A DNA stretch of 15,823 nt, from NCBI GenBank assembly GCA_038249305.1, contig JBBRWI010000076.1:1-15823 (forward strand), in the 5' to 3' direction. This DNA comes from Humitalea sp038249305 (lineage in GTDB: Bacteria > Pseudomonadota > Alphaproteobacteria > Acetobacterales > Acetobacteraceae). Every line of letters begins with the position of its first letter. The first letter of the stretch is position 1. Made by a program: the position numbers and the translations under genes. This document shows, piece by piece, positions 6,402-13,464 of this stretch. Below the pieces are notes generated by a model that saw only the letters and a program-made list of their open reading frames with translations, had not been told where the DNA came from and ran no database searches.

Positions 6402-7526
6402 ATGTCCTACCGCCCTTACCAGCAGATCATCCGCCGCAAGTCCCGCCAGATCATGGTGGGCCGCGTGCCGGTCGGCGGCGACGCGCCGATCTCCGTCCAG
6501 ACCATGACCAATACGCCGACCGAGGATGCGGCCGCGACCATCGCGCAGATCCGCCTGTCGGAAATTGCCGGCGTGGATATCGTCAGGGTCTCCTGCCCGA
6601 CCGAGGAATCGACCGCCGCCCTGGCCGAAATCGTGCGCGAGGTGAATGTCCCGATCGTCGCCGACATCCATTTCCACTATCGCCGCGCAATCGAGGCGGC
6701 CCAGGCCGGCGCCGCCTGCCTGCGCATCAACCCGGGCAACATCGGCAGCAAGGCCCGCGTGAAGGAGGTCGTCCAGGCCGCCCGCGACCATGGCTGTTCC
6801 ATCCGCATCGGGGTGAACGCGGGATCTCTGGAAAAACACCTGCTGGAAAAATACGGCGAACCCAACCCCGAGGCGCTGGTCGAATCGGCCCTCTGGCACG
6901 CGGCGCATTTGCAGGATCTGGACTTCCACGAGTTCAAGATCAGCGTGAAGGCATCCGACGTGTTCCTGGCCGTCGCGGCGTACCAGCAACTGGCCGAGGT
7001 CTGCGACCACCCGCTGCACATCGGCATCACCGAAGCGGGCGGAAAACGCGCGGGCACGGTGAAGTCGGCGATCGGCCTCGGCTCGCTGCTCTGGGCCGGG
7101 ATCGGCGACACGCTGCGGGTGTCGCTGTCGGCGGAGCCCGCGGAGGAGGTTCATGTCGGCTGGGAGATGCTAAAATCCCTCGGCATCCGCCATCGCGGGG
7201 TGAAGATCATCTCCTGCCCGTCCTGCGCGCGGCAGGGCTTCGACGTGATCCGCACGGTCGCGACCCTTGAGGACCGCCTGGCGCATATCGAAACGCCGGT
7301 GACGCTGTCGATCATCGGCTGCGTGGTGAACGGGCCGGGCGAGGCGCTGATGACCGACATCGGCCTGACCGGTGGCGGTGCCGGCACGCACATGATCTAC
7401 GGCATGGGCAAGACCAGCCACACCATCCGCACGGAGGAGATGGTGGAGCATATCGTCAGCCTGGTGGAGGCCAAGGTGGAGCGGATCAAGGCGGACAAGG
7501 TGCCGGAAGCCCTGGCGCCCGCCTAG
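6402..7526 (+). CDS. ispG: 4-hydroxy-3-methylbut-2-enyl diphosphate synthase (IspG/GcpE)
   Basis: A 374-residue enzyme of the MEP pathway. It reductively opens MEcPP to HMBPP using a [4Fe-4S] cluster and electrons from flavodoxin or ferredoxin. The cluster ligands are visible: CPSC (Cys272 and Cys275), Cys307 in GCVVNGPGE, and Glu314. The N-terminal TIM barrel carries VQTMTNTPT, VRVSCPTEES, PIVADIHFHYRRA and LRINPGNIG, all family signatures. Length is standard for the two-domain bacterial form. ATG 6402 has a CGGAG site nine bases upstream. In many proteobacteria the gene follows rodZ and precedes hisS; here the upstream link is interrupted by transposon debris and the downstream neighbour is an unrelated convergent gene, whose remnant stop lies two bases past the ispG stop. 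Confidence 0.96.
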   Translation: MSYRPYQQIIRRKSRQIMVGRVPVGGDAPISVQTMTNTPTEDAAATIAQIRLSEIAGVDIVRVSCPTEESTAALAEIVREVNVPIVADIHFHYRRAIEAAQAGAACLRINPGNIGSKARVKEVVQAARDHGCSIRIGVNAGSLEKHLLEKYGEPNPEALVESALWHAAHLQDLDFHEFKISVKASDVFLAVAAYQQLAEVCDHPLHIGITEAGGKRAGTVKSAIGLGSLLWAGIGDTLRVSLSAEPAEEVHVGWEMLKSLGIRHRGVKIISCPSCARQGFDVIRTVATLEDRLAHIETPVTLSIIGCVVNGPGEALMTDIGLTGGGAGTHMIYGMGKTSHTIRTEEMVEHIVSLVEAKVERIKADKVPEALAPA

Positions 7527-7527
7527 G

Positions 7528-7828
7528 TCACCCGCCCCGGCGCACCGCCAACGCGCGCAAGCCCAGCGCGGTCATGGCGCAGCCGGCCGTGACCACCCCC
7601 AGGCCCGGCAGGCCCCAGGCCCTCAACCACCGCCGTCGCGACGGGCAGCGCCGCAGCGAAGCCCAGTATGGACAGCCACAGCACCAGCCCCATGCCCGAG
7701 GCCGGCACGCCGAGCGCCAGGACGATGGTGCCCTGCGCCGGCAGGCCCGTGTCCATCGCCAGTGGCGGCACGGTCGCGGGCGCGCCAAGCAGGACGGTCA
7801 TCATCGGCGCGCGCGGATCGAGGGACAT
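7528..7828 (-). pseudogene. small two-helix membrane protein, frameshifted
   Basis: From ATG 7828 (or ATG 7804/7801) the minus strand encodes TVLLGAPATVPPLAMDTG, then a hydrophobic helix, TIVLALGVPASGMG plus LVLWLSILGFAAALP. Near 7620 that frame turns into Gly/Arg-rich nonsense. The adjacent frame takes over immediately with a second hydrophobic helix, LPGLGVVTAGCAMTALGLRALAV, ending at TGA 7528. Third positions are G/C-rich in the first frame before the switch and in the second frame after it, as expected of one gene with a single extra base. The reconstructed product would be about 100 residues, both helices membrane-spanning, function unknown. A sequencing error is an alternative to a real mutation. 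It is convergent with ispG and ends two bases beyond its stop. Confidence 0.5.
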
Positions 7829-8014
7829 CACGCGGGCCTTGGCGGAGCGCCCCGTCTAAGCGCGGCGGGGTGATGCTTTGCCTGGCAGCGCGGTGCGGCC
7901 TGCCCAAGCGGACGGCGCCCCTGGCGCGCCGCAACATTGCCGGCCCCGGCCCCCCTTCCGGCGGCGGGTTGCGTGATGCAGGGTATCGCTACACGCATCA
8001 AGGATCCGTTGCCC

Positions 8015-8866
8015 ATGACCACCCTGCCCCGTCTCGCCGCCCTGTTGGCCCTGGTGGCTGCCCCGGCCCTCGCCCAGGCACCCGCCCCAACCCAGCCACC
8101 GCTGCGTTGTGCGGTGGACGGCACCTTCGCGCCCCACGCCTTCCCGCGGCTGGAAGGTGGCGTGCAGGGCTTCAACATCGACCTGTTCCGCGAGGCCGCC
8201 CGCCGCATGGGGCGGGAGATCGTGATCGACAGCGCCTCCTTCTCCGGGCTGATCCCGGCGATGAACGCGGGGCGCTACGACTTCCTCTGCGCCCCCGTCA
8301 CCGCGACGGCCGAACGCGCGGAAAACATGCTGTTCACCGAAGGCTACCTGTTCACCGCCTTCCAGTTCGGCATCCGCCGTGGTTCGGCGCCGATCACCGG
8401 CACGGCCGACCTGCGCGGCCGCGCCATCAGCGTGAACAAGGGCAGCGCCTATGACGCCTGGGCCAACGCCAATGCGGAGCGCTTAGGCTTCACGGTGCAG
8501 GCCTATGACACCCAGACCGATGCGGTGCAGGCGGTGGTGTCAGGCCGCGCCTATGCCAACCTCGGCGGCAATACCGTGGTGCGCTACGCCGCGACTCGCA
8601 CGCCGCAGTTCGTCGCCGACTTCGTGATGACCGACACGCGGGCGCATTGGTCGGCCCCCCTGCGGCGCGACAATACCGCGATGCAGGTCGCGCTGGAAAA
8701 CGCGCTGGAATGCATGAAGAAGGACGGCACCATCGCGCGGCTGTCGCAGCAGTGGTTCGGCATTGCGCCGACCACGGATGATGCCGAGAACACCGTCTTC
8801 CCGGGCATCGGCGTGCCGGGCCTTGCGGGCTACGACCCGACGCCGCGCGAACCGCGTTGCTCGTAA
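8015..8866 (+). CDS. polar amino-acid ABC transporter substrate-binding protein
   Basis: A 283-residue periplasmic binding protein of family 3 (the glutamine/histidine/glutamate type). A signal peptide covers residues 1-20, with hydrophobic core LAALLALVAAPALA and likely cleavage after ALA. The mature protein has the two-lobe signature: LRCAVDGTFAPHAFP, GFNIDLFREAARRMGREI, DFLCAPVTATAERAENMLFTEGY, then LRGRAISVNKGSAYDAW and a C-terminal ECMKKDGTIARLSQQWFG. Its specificity cannot be read from the sequence. ATG 8015 was preferred over an upstream in-frame ATG because AAGGA lies at 8000-8004 and the signal peptide begins properly there. The stop codon is four bases before the first permease, so the three genes form an operon. 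The 183 bases upstream contain no other gene; a TGATGC/GCATCA pair at 7974-8000 is too weak to call an operator. Confidence 0.9.
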   Translation: MTTLPRLAALLALVAAPALAQAPAPTQPPLRCAVDGTFAPHAFPRLEGGVQGFNIDLFREAARRMGREIVIDSASFSGLIPAMNAGRYDFLCAPVTATAERAENMLFTEGYLFTAFQFGIRRGSAPITGTADLRGRAISVNKGSAYDAWANANAERLGFTVQAYDTQTDAVQAVVSGRAYANLGGNTVVRYAATRTPQFVADFVMTDTRAHWSAPLRRDNTAMQVALENALECMKKDGTIARLSQQWFGIAPTTDDAENTVFPGIGVPGLAGYDPTPREPRCS

Positions 8867-8870
8867 GGGC

Positions 8871-9557
8871 ATGAATGACTGGGACGCGTTTGTTTTCTCG
8901 TTCTTCAACGCGCGCGTCCTGGCGCAATACTGGCCGAAGATCCTGGAAGGCCTGCTGGTCACGATTGAACTGGCGGTGTTGATCGTGCTGGCGGGGCTGG
9001 CCCTGGGGCTGGTCCTCGCCGTGATCCGCGCCTTTGGGCTGCGGCCGCTGAACTGGCTGATCATTTTCGTGGTCGATCTGTTCCGCGCCTTGCCGCCGCT
9101 GGTCATCATCGTGTTGTTCTATTTCGGCCTGCCGGCGGCGGGGTTGTCGTTCAGCGGCTTCGCCGCGACCTGGCTGGCGCTGACGCTGGTGCTGGCGGCT
9201 TTCTCCGAGGAAATTTTCTGGGCAGGCATCACCGCCGTGCCGCATGGCCAGACCGAGGCCGCCCGCGCGCTCGGCCTGCGCTTCCTGCCGGTGCTGTTCC
9301 TGGTGGTGCTGCCGCAGGCGCTGCGGATGGTGATCCCGCCGCTGACCAATCGCACCATCGCGATCACCAAGGGCACCGCCCTCGGCAGCGTCGTCGCGGT
9401 CAGCGAAATCCTGGGGGCGGCGCAATCGGCCGTGGCGTTTTCGTCGAACCCATCGCCGCTGACCCTCGGCGCGCTGGCCTATCTGCTGCTGTTCCTGCCG
9501 GTCGTCGCCTTTGGCCGGTGGGTGGAGCGGCACTTCGCCAAGCCTTTTGCCCGATGA
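8871..9557 (+). CDS. amino-acid ABC transporter permease, subunit 1
   Basis: A 228-residue inner-membrane permease of the HisM/GlnP class. Hydrophobic segments: LLVTIELAVLIVLAGLALGL (about 26-45), a second around LIIFVVDLF, PPLVIIVLFYFGLP, and WLALTLVLAAF. The cytoplasmic EAA loop that docks on the ATPase is clear: VPHGQTEAARALGLRFLPV, followed by VVLPQALRMVIPPL. A final helix, LAYLLLFLPVVAFG, precedes the basic tail. ATG 8871 gives the normal family N-terminus; AAGGG sits only a few bases before it, overlapping the preceding stop, so the spacing is short. It overlaps the next gene by four bases. It is expected to form a heterodimer with that gene's product. Confidence 0.92.
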   Translation: MNDWDAFVFSFFNARVLAQYWPKILEGLLVTIELAVLIVLAGLALGLVLAVIRAFGLRPLNWLIIFVVDLFRALPPLVIIVLFYFGLPAAGLSFSGFAATWLALTLVLAAFSEEIFWAGITAVPHGQTEAARALGLRFLPVLFLVVLPQALRMVIPPLTNRTIAITKGTALGSVVAVSEILGAAQSAVAFSSNPSPLTLGALAYLLLFLPVVAFGRWVERHFAKPFAR

Positions 9558-10234
9558 GCTGGGATGATTTCCGGCTGGCCTTCCTGGACTGGTCCATCGT
9601 GGTCCAGGCCTGGCCGATCCTGCAGGCGGGGCTGATCCAGACGCTGCTGCTATCGGCCATGACGGTGCCGCTCGGTATCCTCGGGGGGATGATCTTCGCG
9701 CTGTTGTCGCGGTCGGAAAACCCTTGGGTACGCTGGCCGGCGGTGGCCTGGGTGGATGTGTTCCGCGCGCTTCCGCCGCTGGTGCTGCTGATTTTCCTGT
9801 TTGCCGGATTGCCGTTTGCCGGGGTGGATTTGGGGCCCTGGGGCGCGGTGGCCTTGGGCTTCTTCCTCAATACCGGGGCCTATTACGCCGAAATCCTGCG
9901 GGCGGGGCTGGACAGCGTGCCGCGTGGCCAGGCCGAGGCAGCGCGCGCGCTCGGGATGCGTCCCGTCCCGATCTTCACCCTGGTGGTGCTGCCGCAGGCG
10001 GTGCGGAACGTACTGCCGGACCTGGTGTCGAACACGCTGGAAGTGGTGAAACTGACCTCCATCGCTTCGGTCGTAGCGCTGCCGGAACTGTTGTTCCAGG
10101 CCCGCCAGGCGCAAAGCGTCACCTACAATGCGACACCGATCGTGGCGGCAGCCGTCGCGTATTTCATCCTGCTGTGGCCCGTGGTGCGACTGTTATCGCG
10201 GCTGGAGAACCAGCGCATCGCGGGACGGCGGTAA
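9554..10234 (+). CDS. amino-acid ABC transporter permease, subunit 2
   Basis: A 226-residue permease homologous to the preceding one. Membrane helices are visible at GLIQTLLLSAMTVPLGILGG, PPLVLLIFLFAGLPF, WGAVALGFFLNTGAYY and the C-terminal PIVAAAVAYFILLWPVV. The EAA loop reads VPRGQAEAARALGMRPVPI and is followed by VVLPQAVRNVLPDL. The start ATG overlaps the previous stop (ATGA), the usual sign of translational coupling. In this family a cognate ATPase gene (GlnQ/HisP type) normally completes the operon. None is present here: the next gene is a histidine kinase, separated by a small hairpin. The transporter must borrow an ATPase encoded elsewhere, or the gene has been lost. Confidence 0.92.
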   Translation: MSWDDFRLAFLDWSIVVQAWPILQAGLIQTLLLSAMTVPLGILGGMIFALLSRSENPWVRWPAVAWVDVFRALPPLVLLIFLFAGLPFAGVDLGPWGAVALGFFLNTGAYYAEILRAGLDSVPRGQAEAARALGMRPVPIFTLVVLPQAVRNVLPDLVSNTLEVVKLTSIASVVALPELLFQARQAQSVTYNATPIVAAAVAYFILLWPVVRLLSRLENQRIAGRR

Positions 10235-10254
10235 AGCCTACTTTGTTGTAGGCT
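10235..10254 (+). terminator. hairpin between permease and histidine kinase
   Basis: AGCCTAC (10235-10241) pairs perfectly with GTAGGCT (10248-10254) around TTTGTT, directly after the permease stop. It is a 7-bp stem without a following T-run. It could be a weak terminator or a stem that stabilises the 3' end of the upstream message; the kinase start is 26 bases further on. Confidence 0.4.
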
Positions 10255-10279
10255 GGCGCACCATCCGCTAGGACAGCGC

Positions 10280-11488
10280 ATGCCTGAAACCGCCCCCGCC
10301 CTCACCGCGCCCGAACTGGCGATACGGCTTCGGCAGCAGGAACGGGTCGCAGCCTTTGGTCGATTTGCGATGCAGGCGGCAAGCCTGCAGGAAATCCTGG
10401 ACGAGGCAAGCCGGGTGGCGGCCGCAGGTTTGGATGCGCGTTTCGGTAAGGTGCTTGAGTACGAGCCGGGGGAGGCGACCTTTCTCGTGCGTGCGGGCAT
10501 CGGTTGGAAAGAAGGCGTTGTCGGGAAGGCGCGCTTTGGCGGCGACCTGCAAAGCCCGGCCGGCTACGCGTTCCGCACTGGCCTGCCGGTCATCTCGAAC
10601 CACCTCGAAAGCGAACAGCGCTTCCGTACCCCAACCCTGCTGGCGGAGCACAATATCCGCAGCGCCATCAACGTCCTGATCCAGGCGGGTGATGGCGAGC
10701 GCTTCGGTGTGCTGGAAGGCGACAGCACCGATCGGCACGATTTCAACGCGTATGACGTGACGTTCTTGCAGTCCCTGGCCAATACCTTGGCGGTCGCCGT
10801 CCAGGCCCAGCGGCGGCAAAACGCCCTGGAAATCCTGCTGGGCGAAAAGGAAGCGCTTCTACTGGAGAACCAGGGCCTGTTGCACGAGAAGGATCTGTTG
10901 ATGAAGGAGGTCCATCATCGGGTAAAGAATTCCCTGCAACTGGTGCGCAGCATGCTGACCATGCAGTCCTCCCAGATGACGAACCCCGAATCGAAGACGG
11001 TTATCGAGGAAGCCGCCGCCCGGGTCTTGGCCATCGCGGCGATTCACCACCGGCTCTACGACGGGGGTTCCATCACGGGCACCGACATCGCGGCCTATCT
11101 GCGCGGGTTGCTGGATGACATGGAGGGTCTGCTGCCGAACCTGGCGGAGAACCGCAGTTTGGAGTTGGACGTTACCCCGTTCAGGCTGGAAGCCGATGAT
11201 GTCGCGCCGCTTGGATTGATTGCGGTGGAACTGGTCACGAACGCGCTGAAACATAGCACCGGTTCGGTGCGCATGGCGGTCAAGCGGCTGGTCGATGGCC
11301 TGGAAATTACCGTTTCTGATGATGGCGGCGGCTTTCCGCCCGGCTTTGACCCGGCATCGTCAGCCGGACTGGGCATGCAGATTGTTACAGCCCTGGCCAA
11401 GGCCGCGGACGGCTACTCGATCACTATCGATCGGTCGGTACCCTTCGGGCGCATCGTGGTGCGAACCGGCTTCGGCGGCCACGGCTGA
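10280..11488 (+). CDS. soluble GAF-domain sensor histidine kinase (HisKA_2/HWE type)
   Basis: A 402-residue kinase without membrane segments. Residues about 25-175 form a GAF sensor domain (FGRFAMQAASLQEILDEAS, then VGKARFGGDLQSPAGYAFRTG, VISNHLESEQRF and FLQSLANTLAVAVQAQ). A coiled linker (EILLGEKEALLLENQGLLHEK) leads to the HisKA_2 dimerisation box LMKEVHHRVKNSLQLVRSML, whose phosphorylatable His is 212 or 213. The ATPase domain shows the N box ELVTNALKHS (Asn321), G1 DDGGGFP and G2 GLGMQIV. Kinases of this class in alphaproteobacteria often signal light, redox or general-stress states. No response regulator is adjacent, so it is an orphan here. ATG 10280 has AGGA at 10270-10273. Co-transcription with the upstream transporter is possible but a hairpin intervenes. 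The gene ends 27 bases before the second palindromic repeat. Confidence 0.9.
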   Translation: MPETAPALTAPELAIRLRQQERVAAFGRFAMQAASLQEILDEASRVAAAGLDARFGKVLEYEPGEATFLVRAGIGWKEGVVGKARFGGDLQSPAGYAFRTGLPVISNHLESEQRFRTPTLLAEHNIRSAINVLIQAGDGERFGVLEGDSTDRHDFNAYDVTFLQSLANTLAVAVQAQRRQNALEILLGEKEALLLENQGLLHEKDLLMKEVHHRVKNSLQLVRSMLTMQSSQMTNPESKTVIEEAAARVLAIAAIHHRLYDGGSITGTDIAAYLRGLLDDMEGLLPNLAENRSLELDVTPFRLEADDVAPLGLIAVELVTNALKHSTGSVRMAVKRLVDGLEITVSDDGGGFPPGFDPASSAGLGMQIVTALAKAADGYSITIDRSVPFGRIVVRTGFGGHG

Positions 11489-11515
11489 CGCCGACGCGGC
11501 GCGGTTCTGGGATGC

Positions 11516-11617
11516 CTAGAGCAACATCGGATCAGATGGAATCATCTGATCCGATGTTGCTCTAGATTCAACGGCTTCTAGAGCACGATCGATCCACCTG
11601 GATCGATCGTGCTCTAG
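11516..11617. repeat. bipartite palindromic repeat, copy B
   Basis: Hairpin 1 has perfect 23-bp arms (11516-11538 and 11543-11565) with the GAAT loop. Then comes the spacer ATTCAACGGCTT, identical to copy A. Hairpin 2 has perfect 19-bp arms (11578-11596 and 11599-11617) around CC. The alternative inner hairpin pairs TGCTCTAGA (11558-11566) with TCTAGAGCA (11577-11585). It lies between two convergent genes, the kinase and the rhodanese. The rhodanese TAG stop (minus strand, 11614-11616) falls within its right CTAG edge, mirroring rodZ in copy A. Compared with copy A, hairpin 2 lacks a matched pair of dinucleotides, one on each arm, so base pairing is kept in both versions. Confidence 0.92.
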
Positions 11618-12027
11618 CGCTGCTGCCACGGCAGGCCATCGGCCTTCCAACCCGCCACCGCGCCGCGATGCCCCGCGGCATCCGGCGGCCCCTCGAACCC
11701 ATCGGCGATATTGGCGGCGTTCGGAAACCCCGCCGCCTGGGCCGCCTGCGCCGCGGCCAAAGACCGCGCACCCGACCGGCAGAGATAGAAGACCTTGGAC
11801 AAGGGGGTCACGCCCGAGCGCCGCAGATGCTCGACAAAGGCGCCGTTGACCTGCATCGAGGGATAGACCTGCCAGGGGATAAGCACCGGCTGTTTGCCGG
11901 CCGACGCGAGGTCCGGTACCCCGACGAAGGTCCATTCCGCATCGGTGCGGACATCGACCAGCACCGCATCCGGGTCCGATTGCAACGCGGCCCAGGCATC
12001 GGCAGGCGAGACGTCGGGAACGGTCAT
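11614..12027 (-). CDS. single-domain rhodanese-like sulfurtransferase
   Basis: A 137-residue single rhodanese domain. Seen: the N-terminal CH2A-like segment DAVLVDVRTDAEWTFVGVPDL, and the active-site loop CRSGARS with the catalytic Cys83 that would carry the persulfide. A C-terminal NIADGFEGPPD segment and GWKADGLPWQ are typical of small alphaproteobacterial rhodaneses. The sulfur donor and acceptor are unknown. No signal peptide, so cytoplasmic. I chose ATG 12027 because AGGAG lies eight bases upstream and family similarity starts soon after; longer in-frame starts up to 12123 lack support. It is convergent with the histidine kinase and ends inside palindromic repeat B. Upstream it is divergent from the TetR gene, about 170 bp away. 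Confidence 0.9.
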   Translation of the reverse strand: MTVPDVSPADAWAALQSDPDAVLVDVRTDAEWTFVGVPDLASAGKQPVLIPWQVYPSMQVNGAFVEHLRRSGVTPLSKVFYLCRSGARSLAAAQAAQAAGFPNAANIADGFEGPPDAAGHRGAVAGWKADGLPWQQR

Positions 12028-12164
12028 GTGGGTGACTCCTGGCCATTGCCTTGCGTAAGATGGGGTGCCGGGCGGCCAGGTTGCAACGCATCCTGCCCCC
12101 CGCCTGGACATGGCTGAAGTCACGTTCCGGGGATGCTCGCGCGACGTCGAGACCTCTGATAGAG

Positions 12165-12179
12165 TGACGCTTCACGTCA
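12165..12179. promoter_or_regulatory. dyad upstream of the TetR gene
   Basis: TGACG (12165-12169) and CGTCA (12175-12179) form an inverted repeat with a 5-base centre, 16 bases before the TetR start. The position suits autoregulation. The same half-sites recur after the gene but with a different spacing, so a shared operator is not established. Confidence 0.35.
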
Positions 12180-12195
12180 ATCATCACGGTGCCCG

Positions 12196-12831
12196 ATGTC
12201 CGCATCCCGTCTCCAGGCCGCCCGCCCGCCCCATGATCGGCGCGCCGCGGATACCCGTGCCCGGATCGAAGCCGTGGCCGAGGCGCTGTTCCGCCGCATC
12301 GGTTACCAGAAGACCACGGTGGCCGACATCGCGCGCGAATTGTCGATGTCGCCGGCCAATGTCTATCGCTTCTTCCCGTCGAAAAGCGCCATCAACGAAG
12401 CCATCGCCGCGCATATGCTCGACGGTGTGATGGCCGGGGCCGAAGCGATCGCGGCCGGCCCCGGCCCCGCGCCTGCCCGCCTGCGCGCCCTGTTGCACCA
12501 CCTGTTCGAAAGCGACCTGCGGCTTTTTGTCCAGGAACGCCGGATGCACGACATGGTGGAGGCAGCGATGACCGAGCACTGGGGCGTGGTCGAAGGTTTC
12601 ATCGTCGCGATCAAGGCGGTCACCGCGCGTGTCCTGGCCGATGGCATCGCCGATGGCGCCTTCGCCCCGATCGACACGGCCAGCGGGGCGGAGGTCGTGA
12701 AGACCGCGACCCTGGCCTGGACGCATCCGATGATGCTGTCGGATTGCTTGCGCCAGGGGCAGTCGGAGGGTGCGTTGAAGGCGCAACTCGATGTGATGGT
12801 GGATTTTCTGCTGCGTGGCTTTCGGGCCTGA
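12196..12831 (+). CDS. TetR/AcrR family transcriptional regulator
   Basis: A 211-residue regulator. The TetR DNA-binding domain occupies about residues 17-68: TRARIEAVAEALFRRIGYQKTTV, then ADIARELSMSPANVYRFFPSK as the helix-turn-helix, and SAINEAIAAHM. The rest is an all-helical ligand-binding and dimerisation domain with no recognisable ligand signature. Such regulators usually repress a neighbouring efflux pump; here the neighbour downstream is a broken HlyD-type adaptor fused to a broken MFS gene, so its main target may be gone. Dyads with TGACG half-sites lie on both sides of the gene. The start at 12196 lacks a strong ribosome site; similarity to the family begins about residue 15, so the first residues are uncertain. 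Confidence 0.9.
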   Translation: MSASRLQAARPPHDRRAADTRARIEAVAEALFRRIGYQKTTVADIARELSMSPANVYRFFPSKSAINEAIAAHMLDGVMAGAEAIAAGPGPAPARLRALLHHLFESDLRLFVQERRMHDMVEAAMTEHWGVVEGFIVAIKAVTARVLADGIADGAFAPIDTASGAEVVKTATLAWTHPMMLSDCLRQGQSEGALKAQLDVMVDFLLRGFRA

Positions 12832-12850
12832 TATTTGCCTAAAATGTGAA

Positions 12851-12888
12851 ATGACGATTGTTGACTTTCGTCATGCAACACTTTTTAT
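12851..12888 (+). promoter_or_regulatory. candidate repressible promoter of the adaptor pseudogene
   Basis: TTGACT (12861-12866) and TTTTAT (12883-12888) are separated by 16 bases, about 27 bases before the ATG at 12915. ATGACGA (12851-12857) and TCGTCAT (12868-12874) form a 7-bp dyad that brackets the -35. This arrangement fits a TetR operator. The interval is strikingly A/T-rich relative to the flanking coding DNA. Binding by the adjacent TetR protein is inferred. Confidence 0.5.
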
Positions 12889-12914
12889 CTTCCGGGTCGT
12901 CACGAGGCCCCGCC

Positions 12915-13464
12915 ATGCCCAACCCCCGCGCCCCCCCTCCTGCTCCTCCCCGGCCTGGCCGCCTGCCAGCCGGAGGCTGTCGAAATCCCGACCGTCGAAG
13001 CCCCCCGCCCGGTCCAGGTCGCGGAGGTGCTCCTGTGCACCGCCACCACGACCCGCGCCTTCACCGGCCAGATCCGCGCACGGCGTGAGGTGGATGTGGG
13101 CTTCCGCACCGGCGGCCGCATTACCGAACGCCTGGTCGAAGCCGGCCAGGTGCTGGCGCGGCTTGATGCCGCCGACCTGACCCTATCCCTGCGCGCCGCC
13201 CAGGCCGATCTGGACACCGCCGCCGCCGAGGCCCGCCGCGCCACCGCCGATGCCGCCCGGTCCCGCGCGCTGCGCGATGCCGGCCATGTCGCCGCGGCCT
13301 ATGACGAACAGCGCGTGGCGACGGCGCGTGCCGCCATCGAACACGTCGCGGTGGCCGCGGCCGCACTCGACCTTGCGCGCAATCGCCTGGGCTATGCCGC
13401 GTTGCGGGCACCCCGCCGCGGGGTGGTCGTGGCCCTTCTGGCGGAGGTCGGCCAGGTATTGGGC
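12915..13464 (+). pseudogene. HlyD/AcrA-type membrane-fusion lipoprotein, frameshifted and truncated
   Basis: The translation reads like the periplasmic adaptor of an RND efflux pump. ATG 12915 gives MPNPRAP, then a run of seven C at 12931-12937 puts the frame off by one. With six C the product would begin MPNPRAPLLLLPGLAAC, a proper lipoprotein signal with the lipid-accepting Cys. From about 12937 the correct frame continues with FTGQIRARREVDVGFRTGGRI, QVLARLDAADL (lipoyl-like half), a helical hairpin of Ala/Arg-rich heptads (residues about 75-140), and LGYAALRAPRRGVVVALLAEVGQVL. There the similarity stops: the second lipoyl half, beta-barrel and membrane-proximal domains are missing, and so is the RND pump gene. 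The lipoyl half also looks a few residues short. The single extra base could be an assembly error, but the truncation cannot. Confidence 0.75.

Noticed and set aside
8490..9533. A 347-codon minus-strand frame opposite the amino-acid transporter genes
   Set aside because: Gln/Arg/His-rich low-complexity translation that is the antisense of a clear binding protein and permease.
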